Assembly (NCBI GenBank): GCA_010672825.2
Contig: JAAHFU020000007.1
Coordinates: forward strand, 186,001-250,000
From: Leptolyngbya sp. SIO1E4
Lineage (GTDB): Bacteria; Cyanobacteriota; Cyanobacteriia; Phormidesmidales; Phormidesmidaceae
Reading direction: 5' to 3'
DNA: 64,000 bases
Below the pieces are notes generated by a model. It ran no database searches. It was not told the DNA's origin and was given only the letters and a program-made list of their open reading frames with translations. The position numbers were made by a program, and so were the translations under genes. Shown here in pieces: positions 37,607-46,171 of the stretch (position 1 is the stretch's first letter; each line of letters begins with the position of its first letter).

Positions 37607-38674
37607 TTAAGGGGCCAAATTCTGGAGAGAAGGTGCGATCGCCCGGGCCAGTCTGCGCAACATCTCAGCTGTTGTTTCAAAGTTGACACAGGCATCCGTA
37701 ATGCTTTGGCCATAGGTGAGTTGGTTCAAGTCTTCGGGGATGGACTGCTTGCCCTCTATCAGATGACTTTCAATCATGACCCCAAGGATATGGCGAGAAC
37801 CAGCCTCAATCTGTTGGGCCACGCTGTTGAGTACAACCACCTGTCGGTTGTGATCTTTATTCGCGTTAGCATGGCTGCAATCAATCATCATGCGTGGGTT
37901 CAATCCCAATTCTGACAGTTCCTGAGTTGCCTGCTGCCCGTGAATACCATCATAATTAGGGCCATGTTTGCCCCCCCGCAACACGAGGTGACCGTCGGGG
38001 TTGCCTGTCGTAGCAACAATACTGGCAAGTCCGTGGTGATTGATTCCTAAGAAATGGTGGGGTCTGCTCGCTGCGACCATGGCATTCATGGCCGCCATAA
38101 GGCTACCGTCGGTATTGTTCTTAAAGCCAATGGGCATAGACAAGCCAGAGGCCATTTCTCGGTGGGTCTGGCTCTCTGTTGTGCGAGCTCCGATGGCTGT
38201 CCAGGAAATGATGTCGGCGATGTACTGGGGGGTAATCGGATCTAAAAGTTCTGTGGCTGCAGGCAGCCCAAAATGGGCTAAGTCCAGCAACAATTTCCGG
38301 GCGAGACGCAGGCCTGTGTTGATGTCGTAACTATTGTCTAAGTGGGGATCGTTGATCAGCCCCTTCCAGCCGATATTGGTGCGGGGTTTCTCGAAATATA
38401 CCCGCATCACAATTTCTAAGGAATCTGATAGCTCTTCCCGCAGGGGTGCCAGTTTCCTGCCATATTCCAGCGCAGCCTCCACATCGTGAACCGAGCAAGG
38501 GCCAACGATCACTAACAGGCGGCGATCCTCGTTGTAAAGGATGTTGCGAATGCGATCGCGCGTTTCCGTGACCAGAGCCGCAGCAGCATCGGTCATCGGC
38601 AGCTCGTGATGCAGCAATGCTGGGCTTGCGAGAGGGCGGGTCTCGACAACGTGGAGATCTTGAGTCTTATACAT
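37607..38674 (-). CDS. aroG: 3-deoxy-7-phosphoheptulonate (DAHP) synthase, AroF/G/H type
   Basis: The enzyme condenses phosphoenolpyruvate and erythrose-4-phosphate, the first step of the shikimate pathway. VGPCSVHD, MRVYFEKPRTNIGWKGL, GARTTESQTHRE and DCSHANANKDH are the metal- and substrate-binding motifs of the class Ialpha family. I choose ATG 38674 because MYKTQDLHVVE aligns with the E. coli start; in-frame ATGs at 38689 and 38719 would add 5 or 15 residues. The product is then 355 residues, a normal length. It converges with the DegT gene and is not part of the glycan locus. Confidence 0.92.
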   Translation of the reverse strand: MYKTQDLHVVETRPLASPALLHHELPMTDAAAALVTETRDRIRNILYNEDRRLLVIVGPCSVHDVEAALEYGRKLAPLREELSDSLEIVMRVYFEKPRTNIGWKGLINDPHLDNSYDINTGLRLARKLLLDLAHFGLPAATELLDPITPQYIADIISWTAIGARTTESQTHREMASGLSMPIGFKNNTDGSLMAAMNAMVAASRPHHFLGINHHGLASIVATTGNPDGHLVLRGGKHGPNYDGIHGQQATQELSELGLNPRMMIDCSHANANKDHNRQVVVLNSVAQQIEAGSRHILGVMIESHLIEGKQSIPEDLNQLTYGQSITDACVNFETTAEMLRRLARAIAPSLQNLAP

Positions 38675-39188
38675 GAAATTTGAAACCATGCAGAGCAGGG
38701 ATAGAACACCCCTCACCATTGTGGTCTGTTTCGCGCAGATTGTAAGCAGGTTTTACCGAAAAACTGTATTAACTGTAGCGATTTTATTTCCTGAAGTGTG
38801 AAAACTTCAGCGTGGGTGATTTGCCCGGAGTGTTTCCTGAGCTGGCGCGGTACACCCAAGGCTCTAAATCCTGAATTCTGATCTCCGCTAGTGTTGTCTA
38901 GCCGTTGGTAGAAGAGGGGGATGAGCGCTGTGTATTGTCAGCTTGCATCGATTATGGTGCAGGGAAAACGGCTTTCATGAAATAGATAGCGACACCCCTT
39001 GGTATCGTCAGCATGATTGTGTGAAGTGCCGATTCGGTTCAGACTCTTTCTAATTATCGATTTACGAATCGCTTTACTGTTAGCTTGAATAGAATAACTC
39101 AGACTCGCTAGCTCCCCGGTATTCTGAAGTTGGGGCTGGTACTTGACAACGCTTAAAATCTAAGGACAGTGCCTTAGTGCCCCCAATA
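38675..39188. other. Divergent intergenic region between aroG and cdsA, ~510 bp
   Basis: No gene is supported here. It must hold promoters for both neighbours. A 7-bp inverted repeat with a 6-nt centre (CTGAAGT at 38791-38797, ACTTCAG at 38804-38810) lies 117 bp upstream of the aroG start and could be an operator or leader hairpin. Confidence 0.5.
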
Positions 39189-40052
39189 ATGCCTTTGACT
39201 CGAACAGTCAGCGCACTGATTGCGCTTCTATTTGCCTTTTTAATCGTGCTTTTAGGGGGATGGTATTTCACCCTAGCCTTTGGGGTGATTGTATTTCTAG
39301 GGCAACGAGAGATTTTTCAATTAGTGCGTGCCAAAGGCATTCTACCTGCAGCGAAAACCACGCTGATGGTCAGTCAGTTGCTGCTGATTTTTGCCCATAT
39401 TTCTCCCACCTTAGTCAACGCAGTATTGCCTCTAGGAGGCACTTTTATCTGCTTCTATTTACTCTTTCAGCCCAAATTCGCCACTATTGCTGATGTTGCC
39501 GCTTCTATTTTGGGCCTGTTCTATGGAGGATACTTGCCTAGCTATTGGATCCAACTACGAGCGTTGGAAGCAACCGGCACTTTGCCATTAGGTGGATTCT
39601 GGCCTAGTTGGCCGATTGAGATACACACCCTTCCCATAGGGTTCACAACGACTCTGCTGGCCTTTGCCTGCATCTCTGCAGCAGATATTGGTGCTTACCT
39701 GGCAGGGCGATCGTTTGGACGCACGCCACTATCCAACATTAGTCCTAAAAAGACAGTGGAAGGGGCCGTGTTTGGAATGGCCGCCAGTATTCTGGTTGGC
39801 ATTGCAGGTGCCATCCTCCTAGATTGGCCAATTTGGGCCATTTCTGGTAGCGCATTAGGTGCTCTGATTGGTATCACAAGTCTTCTAGGTGATTTGACCG
39901 AATCCTTAATGAAGCGAGATGCAGGTGTCAAAGATTCAGGACAATTAATCCCAGGTCACGGCGGCATCCTTGATCGCACCGACAGCTACGTGTTTACAGC
40001 CCCTATTGTGTATTATTTTGTCACGCTGTTATTGCCGATGTTGCCGGGGTAG
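39189..40052 (+). CDS. cdsA: Phosphatidate cytidylyltransferase
   Basis: The membrane enzyme makes CDP-diacylglycerol from phosphatidate and CTP for phosphatidylglycerol synthesis. About seven hydrophobic helices are present. The CdsA signature runs through GDLTESLMKRDAGVKDSG and PGHGGILDRTDS near the C-terminus, with the metal-binding aspartates intact. I prefer ATG 39189 (MPLTRTVSAL, as in other cyanobacteria) over GTG 39177, giving 287 residues. It converges with the DUF2993 gene across a purine/pyrimidine-biased spacer. Confidence 0.93.
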   Translation: MPLTRTVSALIALLFAFLIVLLGGWYFTLAFGVIVFLGQREIFQLVRAKGILPAAKTTLMVSQLLLIFAHISPTLVNAVLPLGGTFICFYLLFQPKFATIADVAASILGLFYGGYLPSYWIQLRALEATGTLPLGGFWPSWPIEIHTLPIGFTTTLLAFACISAADIGAYLAGRSFGRTPLSNISPKKTVEGAVFGMAASILVGIAGAILLDWPIWAISGSALGALIGITSLLGDLTESLMKRDAGVKDSGQLIPGHGGILDRTDSYVFTAPIVYYFVTLLLPMLPG

Positions 40053-40192
40053 GGAATTAGGGAGAGAGGGCGTATGTGGTCGGAGCCAGGCATCAAAGGA
40101 ACGTGAGAAGTCAGAATTCAAACTTTATTTCTCCTACTCTCTACTCCTTCTTTCCCTACCCCTTCTCTCCCTTCTCCTCCTCAGCCGATGCC
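40046..40192. repeat. Homopyrimidine tract and inverted repeat between convergent genes
   Basis: Bases 40131-40192 on the + strand are pyrimidines except for three A residues (40136, 40143, 40158). GGGGTAGGGA at 40046-40055 is the exact reverse complement of 40153-40162, so transcripts running through this spacer could fold back. The tract overlaps the last codons of the DUF2993 gene, where it gives the EEEKGEKG tail. It may end both transcripts, or be a low-complexity repeat. Confidence 0.6.
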
Positions 40193-40959
40193 TCTGGCAG
40201 AACTCGAATAGTCCCTGCTAGGGAAAGCTGATCTGTTTGGATATCGCATTTTGTCAGGGTTACTTCAGGGCCGAGATCAATCTCGAACCCGTGTAAGGCT
40301 GCCATTGAGGTTTGAATCTCGGTGTCAGAGTTCGGCAACCATTGCGGGTTTTCTAAACAGAGGCGGTGGCCGTCTCTAATGACAAGCTGAGTGGCGATCG
40401 CGATTGGCGGTACAGTTTGCCCATCGCGAGGGGTTAACCGAAGCGTGATGTTATCGGGTTCAATGCTAGCGGTCGGGTGATAGTGAGGTAATACAGTCCG
40501 ATCTGAGAGCGTATTCACGATCGCTTCAAGATGGGTGGCTTCTGGTTGGGATTTGACTATCAGCCTCAGAAAGTCATAGATGCCTTCTCCTAAAAGGGGT
40601 GACTGGAGAGATTCATTAAGATCTGCGGTGGTGACGCGGACATCGCCATTGACAGGGAAAGGAGTCAGCAAGCGGAGTGGTTGGCGGCGAATCACCTGTC
40701 CCAAATTAATGCGAATGCCACTGGCTTTTACGGCTATTTGACTCAGATGAATACCCTGGTAAACCGCTTTCTGGGCCGACAGCAGCACCTCTGGAATGTG
40801 TCCCGAAAGGATTTCGCGATCGCGCCCCTCAATCCGAAACACTAAGTCTTCAATATGGGCCACCTGCGTATGTAGCCAGAGACGAATCGCTGGCGGCAAG
40901 ATACGGCTGATCAGCCGACTACCGCTTGGCTTAGCAGGGGTTGACTCGATCACAGACAA
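40156..40959 (-). CDS. DUF2993 (LmeA-like) lipid-binding family protein
   Basis: The 267-residue protein matches the DUF2993 pattern common in cyanobacteria: a single alpha/beta domain with VFRIEGRDREILSGHIPEVLLSA-like start region, repeated amphipathic strands and IHLSQIAVKASGIRI. In actinobacteria the related LmeA binds phospholipid in the envelope. I see no clear N-terminal signal peptide here, so its location is uncertain. The acidic-lysine tail EEEKGEKG comes from the pyrimidine tract and may not be functional. It faces cdsA. Confidence 0.75.
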   Translation of the reverse strand: MSVIESTPAKPSGSRLISRILPPAIRLWLHTQVAHIEDLVFRIEGRDREILSGHIPEVLLSAQKAVYQGIHLSQIAVKASGIRINLGQVIRRQPLRLLTPFPVNGDVRVTTADLNESLQSPLLGEGIYDFLRLIVKSQPEATHLEAIVNTLSDRTVLPHYHPTASIEPDNITLRLTPRDGQTVPPIAIATQLVIRDGHRLCLENPQWLPNSDTEIQTSMAALHGFEIDLGPEVTLTKCDIQTDQLSLAGTIRVLPEASAEEEKGEKG

Positions 40960-41306
40960 ATGGCTCCTCGACAGAGAATGGCAGCGTTACTTTTGCTATT
41001 CAACCATGCTTGAACTTCCTTCAGGGCAAATAGAGGCAGCCTCTCGAGCGAGAGCAAAGCTTCGGAGATCAAAATCAAACGTTTCATGACATTTCAAAAA
41101 GAACGCGATCCCTGAAAGTCAGGATCCCATGACAAATCGATCCCCGGAAGAATGAATCCTCGTTGAAAGGCTCTTAAATCAAGGAGTGGGGACTTGATCC
41201 TATTGTGAAGTTTCTGTCATAGTTAGGCCAAATCGTGATCCCCGAGTTATTGATCCGATCCCCGATGTGTTGTTAACGGCTGTTCCACAGTTCAGGAGAG
41301 ACGCTC
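40960..41306. other. Intergenic region upstream of the DUF4912 gene, 347 bp
   Basis: No gene seen. The region is a divergent promoter zone between the DUF2993 and DUF4912 genes and contains seven GATCC elements, listed separately. Confidence 0.5.
41107..41263 (+). repeat. Cluster of seven GATCC(CC) motifs upstream of the DUF4912 gene
   Basis: GATCC occurs at 41107, 41123, 41139, 41196, 41237, 41252 and 41257, all in the same orientation on the + strand. The first three are exactly 16 bp apart, and three copies extend to GATCCCC (41139, 41237, 41257). The last lies 50 bp before the start codon. Such density in an intergenic region suggests a binding-site array, but no regulator is known to me for it. 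Confidence 0.55.
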
Positions 41307-42542
41307 ATGTCCCAATCGCCTCCGTCCCTTGATGAGATGACCTTGCGTGAACTCCGTAAGGTTGCTAGTGAGTTTGAAGTTTCTCGCTACAGTCGCATGC
41401 GTAAAACTGAGCTGATTGAGGCGATTCAAGTTGCTCAGGCTCGTCGTATGCCCACTGCACCTGTTCCGGTGTCTGCGGTGGATGGTCAGACTGAAGTAGA
41501 AGCTGCAAAGTTTGCCCCTTCTACCGAGCCAATCCCGACGGAAGCGCTAGCCTCCGTTGATGAGGGATTGCCTGATCTCCCCAGTGGCTATGGGGAAAGC
41601 CGTATTGTGCTGATGCCTCGGGATCCTCAGTGGGCCTATGCCTATTGGGATATTCCTAACGAGCATAAGCAAGAGCTGCGTCGCCAGGGCGGTGCTCGTC
41701 TAGCGCTCCGTTTCTATGATGTAACCGACATTGATTTGAACTATCAGGCACCCCACAGTCTGCAGCAATATGAGTGCGATGAGATGGCCCGAGAGTGGTA
41801 CTTGCCCATTCCGGTCAGCGATCGCGATTACGCCATTGAAATTGGCTACTTATGTAACGATGGCCGCTGGCTATTGCTGGCTCGCTCTGCGCCTGCGCAC
41901 ATCCCACCCGTCTATCCCTCTGACTGGATTGAGGATCACTTCATGACTGTCGGTTGGGATCAGGAGCTGCGTGGCCAGACTCTGATGACCCTGACTCATC
42001 CCAGCAAGAAGGTGGGAGCTGACAGCAACGAGATCTATGAAGAGATCTTTGGCATGGCTCAGTCTGCTGAAGCTCAGCGGGTTGCCGGGTCGCTGTTCGG
42101 ATCCATGCAGCATGTTCCGGGCTCTGTCGTAAGCTCTTTTGCAGTACCCGTAAGTTCCTACGTCTTCCCCTCTGGTATGGGGATGTGGGGTGGCGAGATG
42201 CTGACCATGTCTGGTCTCACCATGTCTGGCGCTGGCTTCTCCGCTTCTGCACCCCCGATGCGTCCTCGCAAGTTTTGGCTGGTAGCAGATGCTGAGCTGA
42301 TCGTTTATGGAGCTACTGAGCCCGATGCGACAGTCACCATTGGCGGTAAACCCATCAAACTTAATCCTGATGGCACCTTCCGCTTCCAGATGTCCTTCCA
42401 GGATGGCCTCATTGACTATCCCATCTTTGCCGTGGCTGCAGATGGCGAGCAAAATCGGGCCATTCACATGAAGTTCAATCGGGAGACCCCTGATCGTCGT
42501 ACAAACACTAAGGAAGAGGCCGTCGAAGAGTGGCTGGCTTAA
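41307..42542 (+). CDS. DUF4912 protein with Rho N-terminal/SAP-like domain
   Basis: The 411-residue protein has a Rho-N/SAP-like helical domain at ~7-42 (LDEMTLRELRKVASEFEV, then MRKTELIEAI), which in other proteins binds nucleic acid. A DUF4912 domain follows at ~95-225, with VLMPRDPQWAYAYWDI and SDRDYAIEIGYL. A Gly/Ser/Met-rich linker leads to a beta-rich C-terminal part (FWLVADAELIVYGATEPDATV) resembling an Ig-like fold. AGGAGAG lies just upstream of the ATG. Families with this layout are widespread in cyanobacteria and uncharacterised. A strong terminator follows the stop. Confidence 0.82.
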   Translation: MSQSPPSLDEMTLRELRKVASEFEVSRYSRMRKTELIEAIQVAQARRMPTAPVPVSAVDGQTEVEAAKFAPSTEPIPTEALASVDEGLPDLPSGYGESRIVLMPRDPQWAYAYWDIPNEHKQELRRQGGARLALRFYDVTDIDLNYQAPHSLQQYECDEMAREWYLPIPVSDRDYAIEIGYLCNDGRWLLLARSAPAHIPPVYPSDWIEDHFMTVGWDQELRGQTLMTLTHPSKKVGADSNEIYEEIFGMAQSAEAQRVAGSLFGSMQHVPGSVVSSFAVPVSSYVFPSGMGMWGGEMLTMSGLTMSGAGFSASAPPMRPRKFWLVADAELIVYGATEPDATVTIGGKPIKLNPDGTFRFQMSFQDGLIDYPIFAVAADGEQNRAIHMKFNRETPDRRTNTKEEAVEEWLA

Positions 42543-42579
42543 TTGTCTAAGTCAATGAAAGTATCTTAGATTCCCTCTT

Positions 42580-42611
42580 CAAAAGAGCGTGGCAACAGCC
42601 ACGCTCTTTTG
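42580..42611 (+). terminator. Intrinsic terminator after the DUF4912 gene
   Basis: A perfect 14-bp stem is formed by 42580-42593 and 42598-42611 with a 4-nt AACA loop; the core is AGAGCGTGGC/GCCACGCTCT. The right arm ends in TTTT before G. It lies 38 bp after the stop codon and separates this transcript from the next gene. Confidence 0.85.
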
Positions 42612-42642
42612 GTCTTTGGGGGGTCGCTGATAAGGTGAAGAT

Positions 42643-43203
42643 ATGGAAATCAACGATATTACCTCTCACCTACAGACTCGGTTTGGGGAGCAGGTTCAAA
42701 TGAGCCCCCCCGATGCCTGGCAAGTAGAAACTGCTGAGTTCCGCTTGCTGGTATTGCTATCGGCAGATCAAAGCTGGTTAAGGCTGTTGGTCCCGATTGT
42801 GCCTGCACAGTCAGCCCAATCCTTTCTCAGTCAAATTCTGGAAGCGAACTTCGACTGGACGCAAGAAACCCGTTATGCCCTACACCAAGATGTGTTGTGG
42901 GGGGTGTTTCAGTACGAATTGGCGACTCTGACCAAGACTCGGCTAGAGGCAGCCATTAATCGTCTGCTCATGATGAAGCAGGAGGGTATTGACCCATTTT
43001 TCAACACATTGGTTGAACAACAGATTCGCCAAATCATTCAAGCAGCTAAACTGCAAGACCAATCTCTTGAGGAGACAATGCAGACGCTTAATCGCTTTTA
43101 CAGCGAAGGCATGATGGGGAACATGGGGAGCAGCGATGAGCAGGAGCAAGTGTTGGAAGCTTGGCGACGGCGGTTAGAGCGCCTATGGCCGGAGGTGGAT
43201 TGA
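42643..43203 (+). CDS. Conserved cyanobacterial protein, YbjN/secretion-chaperone-like
   Basis: The 186-residue soluble protein starts MEINDITSHLQTRFG and has an alpha/beta pattern (FRLLVLLSADQSWLRLLVPIV, later FDWTQETRYAL) resembling the CesT/YbjN-like chaperone fold. The second half is helical. I do not recognise a specific function. It shares its stop with the ATG of the following DUF2358 gene (TGATG), so the two are translationally coupled. Confidence 0.6.
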   Translation: MEINDITSHLQTRFGEQVQMSPPDAWQVETAEFRLLVLLSADQSWLRLLVPIVPAQSAQSFLSQILEANFDWTQETRYALHQDVLWGVFQYELATLTKTRLEAAINRLLMMKQEGIDPFFNTLVEQQIRQIIQAAKLQDQSLEETMQTLNRFYSEGMMGNMGSSDEQEQVLEAWRRRLERLWPEVD

Positions 43204-43610
43204 TGGATATCGAAGCTGTGTGCGATCGCATTCGTCAAGATTATGCCAATTTCCCGAATCATCAGAGCTATCATCTCTACGCTGAAGATGTCTTCTTTCA
43301 AGACCCGCTGAACCGTTTTCAGGGCGTAGACCGCTACCAGAAGATGATTGGGTTTATTGCCCGGTGGTTTCAGGTTCCCCGCTTAGATTTGCATGCCCTA
43401 GAACAGCAGTCTGAAAGGGCGTTTCAAACCCGCTGGACACTCAGCTGGGTTGCCCCCCTGCCCTGGAAACCACCCATGAAAATCTCTGGTCGGACAGACT
43501 ATGGTCTCAATGAAGCTGGTCAAATCATCTCCCATATCGATTACTGGGACTGCTCACGCCTGGCAGTGTTAGGGCAAGTGTTTGGCTGGCCAGGGCGATC
43601 GCCTGAATAG
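43203..43610 (+). CDS. DUF2358 (SnoaL/NTF2-like) family protein
   Basis: I start at ATG 43203, which overlaps the preceding stop as TGATG; an open frame back to 43161 is only the shadow of the neighbour. The 135-residue protein has the DUF2358 pattern: a first helix, then YAEDVFFQDPLNRFQGVDRYQ and a beta-sheet ending in ISHIDYWDCS. The NTF2-like cone fold fits a small-molecule-binding or enzymatic role, not determined. Families of this kind are found in cyanobacteria and plastids. Confidence 0.8.
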   Translation: MDIEAVCDRIRQDYANFPNHQSYHLYAEDVFFQDPLNRFQGVDRYQKMIGFIARWFQVPRLDLHALEQQSERAFQTRWTLSWVAPLPWKPPMKISGRTDYGLNEAGQIISHIDYWDCSRLAVLGQVFGWPGRSPE

Positions 43611-43693
43611 CGCTATTAGTATGGCCCGATTGATGTGGCCCGTGATTTGACTCGCCCTGAAATCGTTCTGGTGACTGACTGAAAGGGGGGCAA

Positions 43694-44368
43694 TCAACCA
43701 GAGGAAGACATTGAAGCAGATGTAGAAGCCTGCTGCTGCTGGATTTGGTGTTCAATGCGTTGAAAGTCTCGGCTCACTTCTTTCCAGAGAGATTTGTTGT
43801 GGGGATCAAGACGGAGGGCCTTTTTCAGAGCGCGGCGAGCTTTTTCATAGTGCCCGTAGCGGATCAGGTACCGTGCCCAACGCTGGTAGGCGATCGCTTG
43901 CCACTGACGCACCTCTGGATCACGGGGCAAGCGCTGGGCCAGCCCATCTACCAAGGCAATTGCCCTCGGAAAGCGTTGAGTTCGAAAAAGTACCTGAAGC
44001 TGCTCAAACCCCCGTTGCTTCAAAGCATGTTCTTCTGGAGACAGGTTAGGGTTGACCTCAACGGTTACTTTGGGCGTTTGAGGTCGCGTAATCGTTACGG
44101 TTGGGCGCGATCGCGACGGCTCTTCCGTAGCAGCCTTGTGCTCAGCAGTTATACGGGTGGGTAAGGCATCTACCAAACACTGATAGGCCTGGGTAATGCG
44201 AATGAATTTCTCTTCCGCATCGCGATCACCAGGATTCACATCAGGATGATAGCGTCTTGCCAAACGACGATACGAGACTTTCACTTCCTCAAACGTTGCA
44301 TTGGGTCGCAACCCCAATACCCGCAATTCACTGACAAGCTGCCTTTGCACCGCCTCGTCTGCCTCCAA
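43694..44368 (-). CDS. J-domain protein with TPR-like C-terminal region
   Basis: The 224-residue product has an N-terminal J domain (residues ~13-70) with the HPD motif at 41-43 in [10 protein letters not shown], which stimulates DnaK ATPase activity. After a Pro/Thr-rich linker, residues ~115-205 form helical repeats ([22 protein letters not shown] and [18 protein letters not shown]) of TPR type, followed by a Gln/Ser-rich tail. It is a probable DnaK co-chaperone. The start codon TTG 44368 is uncertain; GTG 44350 is an alternative. It converges with the DUF2358 gene. Confidence 0.82.
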   Translation of the reverse strand: MEADEAVQRQLVSELRVLGLRPNATFEEVKVSYRRLARRYHPDVNPGDRDAEEKFIRITQAYQCLVDALPTRITAEHKAATEEPSRSRPTVTITRPQTPKVTVEVNPNLSPEEHALKQRGFEQLQVLFRTQRFPRAIALVDGLAQRLPRDPEVRQWQAIAYQRWARYLIRYGHYEKARRALKKALRLDPHNKSLWKEVSRDFQRIEHQIQQQQASTSASMSSSG

Positions 44369-44578
44369 TCACTCGCAAATGGCCTTGAGCTTGAGCCTTA
44401 GTTGTTTGCCAAGACCTGATGTTAACCCAGACCGCTTAAAGAATATGGATAAGTCTATCCCTTTTCTCCAGAAAGTGACGCATGTATACAGCGTCGTAAT
44501 ATCTCCAGGGTCTATTTCCGTAACCAGCGTTATCTCTTTGGCTAGAATGTTTGACTAAAGATATCGCGCTTTAGCAAA

Positions 44579-44606
44579 AGACCCAGAACGGTCACGCTCT
44601 GGGTCT
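44579..44606 (-). terminator. Intrinsic terminator downstream of the clp genes
   Basis: Reading the - strand, AGACCCAGA and TCTGGGTCT form a perfect 9-bp stem (44606-44598 with 44587-44579), followed by TTTTGC. It lies 53 bp past the stop of the active clpP gene and fits transcription termination of the clpR-clpP unit. Confidence 0.75.
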
Positions 44607-44658
44607 AGTCAGTCTCTAAAGCCAACAGCAACACTTATGAGAACCAGGGGCAAAAGAT

Positions 44659-45288
44659 TTAAGCCGTAGCCGCCGCAATCGCTTCTGGGGTGCGCTCTTC
44701 AATCACCCGGTCGATAATGCCATACTCCGCTGATTCTTGAGCGGACATAAAGTAATCGCGATCGGTGTCTCGCTCAATTTGCTCAATGGATTTGCCCGTG
44801 CGCTCGGCCAACATTTCATTCAGCTCGTGCTTGACCCGAATAATCTCTTTGGCCTCAATGGCAATATCTGTTGCCTGTAACCGTTGGCGACCCGTTCCCC
44901 CCATCGGCTGGTGAATCATAATGCGGGAATGGGGGAGTGCCAGCCGCTTACCCTGAGTACCAGCCGCTAGCAGGAAGGCTCCCATCGAAGCTGCCAGGCC
45001 CAAACAAATGGTGACCACATCCGACTTGATGTACTGCATCGTGTCATAAATGGCCATCCCAGCGGTTACAGACCCCCCTGGAGAGTTGATATAGAGATAG
45101 ATCGGCTTAGAGTTATCTTCGGAATCGAGATAGAGCATGGCAGCCACAATTGAATTCGCGAGGCCATCTGTGACTTCTTGCCCTAAAAAGATAATGCGTT
45201 CCTGGTTAAGGCGCGTATAGAGATCAATCCACTGGGTGTATTGACTACCCGGTAGACGATAAGGAACTTTTGGGGTACCGATGGGCAT
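44659..45288 (-). CDS. clpP: ATP-dependent Clp protease proteolytic subunit, active form
   Basis: The 209-residue serine protease subunit has the complete catalytic triad: S101 in GLAASMGA, H126 in SRIMIHQP and D178 in DTDRDYF. It corresponds to ClpP3 of other cyanobacteria, which assembles with ClpR into a mixed core that works with ClpC. It follows the clpR gene by 64 bp on the same strand, the usual cyanobacterial arrangement, and is followed by a terminator. Confidence 0.93.
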   Translation of the reverse strand: MPIGTPKVPYRLPGSQYTQWIDLYTRLNQERIIFLGQEVTDGLANSIVAAMLYLDSEDNSKPIYLYINSPGGSVTAGMAIYDTMQYIKSDVVTICLGLAASMGAFLLAAGTQGKRLALPHSRIMIHQPMGGTGRQRLQATDIAIEAKEIIRVKHELNEMLAERTGKSIEQIERDTDRDYFMSAQESAEYGIIDRVIEERTPEAIAAATA

Positions 45289-45352
45289 AGTGCTTTTCTC
45301 TAGAATGCAAGAACAACAAAGACAAACAAATCGGGCAAGCTTTAGGGAGTGA

Positions 45353-46039
45353 CTAGTTTGCCATAGCCGGAGCTTTCGGCAGCTCTTTTGGACTTTCTAA
45401 AATGCGATCGATGATGCCGTAATCCTTCGCTTCTTGAGGATTCATGTAGAACATCCGGTCAGAATCTTGCATGACCTGCTCGATAGAGCGACCCGTATTT
45501 TTGGCCAAAATCTCCACCATAGAGCGCTTGTTATGCAGCACTTCTTTGGCCCGAATCTCAATGTCGGTCGCTTGACCCTGAGCGCCGCTCCGAGCTTGGT
45601 TTAAAACGATCCGTGCATGGGGCAAACTAGCGCGAAAGCCCTTTGTACCCGCTGACAAGATAATCGCAGCTGTTCCCATTGCTTGGCCGATGCAAATAGT
45701 ATGAACAGGAGGCTTAATGTAATTGATAGTGTCACAGATGGCAAAGGCCTCTGTGTCGTAGCCAATCATATTGCCGTCGTACCAGGAAGTCCCGGTGGAG
45801 TTGATGTAGAAGTAAATAGGTTTATCAGGGTCGTCGAACTGAAGATACAGAAGTTGGGCAATAATCAGCTCAGTGACATCAATGCCAACCTGCTGTTTTA
45901 CTTCGTCCGAAGAGTACAAAGGCAACCCAAGGTAAACGATACGCTCCTTCAGTAACAATGAAGGCAGATCAGGAGGTGGGGTTCGATAATAGGCATCGCC
46001 GTAGTATGGAGCTTGCATGGCGCGGATGGTTGAACTCAT
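45353..46039 (-). CDS. clpR: ClpP-like inactive subunit ClpR
   Basis: The 228-residue protein aligns along its length with ClpP but has lost all three catalytic residues: the serine position is G122 (GQAMGTAA), the histidine is N147 (RIVLNQAR), and the aspartate is M196 (DSDRMFYM). This is the known signature of cyanobacterial ClpR, a structural subunit of the ClpP3/R core. It lies upstream of clpP in the same operon. An N-terminal extension of ~30 residues is present. Confidence 0.92.
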   Translation of the reverse strand: MSSTIRAMQAPYYGDAYYRTPPPDLPSLLLKERIVYLGLPLYSSDEVKQQVGIDVTELIIAQLLYLQFDDPDKPIYFYINSTGTSWYDGNMIGYDTEAFAICDTINYIKPPVHTICIGQAMGTAAIILSAGTKGFRASLPHARIVLNQARSGAQGQATDIEIRAKEVLHNKRSMVEILAKNTGRSIEQVMQDSDRMFYMNPQEAKDYGIIDRILESPKELPKAPAMAN

Positions 46040-46171
46040 AAATGAATGTAATCACCTGGGGTGCCCAGTTTTTAACATAGTAACGTGAGTAGGAGTTCCG
46101 TCAGGGGGCGGGATATCCTCACTTTTCATGAATCGTGGTTGTCCCGAAGTTCGATACCGGAGTTCTATCTC

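Noticed and set aside
43606-43617. Perfect palindrome AATAGCGCTATT at the end of the DUF2358 gene
   Set aside because: Twelve bases with no loop or T-run; too short to claim as an operator or terminator.
44301-44558. 85-codon + strand frame near the J-domain gene
   Set aside because: It is partly antisense to the J-domain gene and has no homology I recognise.
45353-46039. ClpR as a damaged clpP pseudogene
   Set aside because: All three catalytic residues are lost but the frame is intact and this is the known ClpR pattern next to ClpP3.
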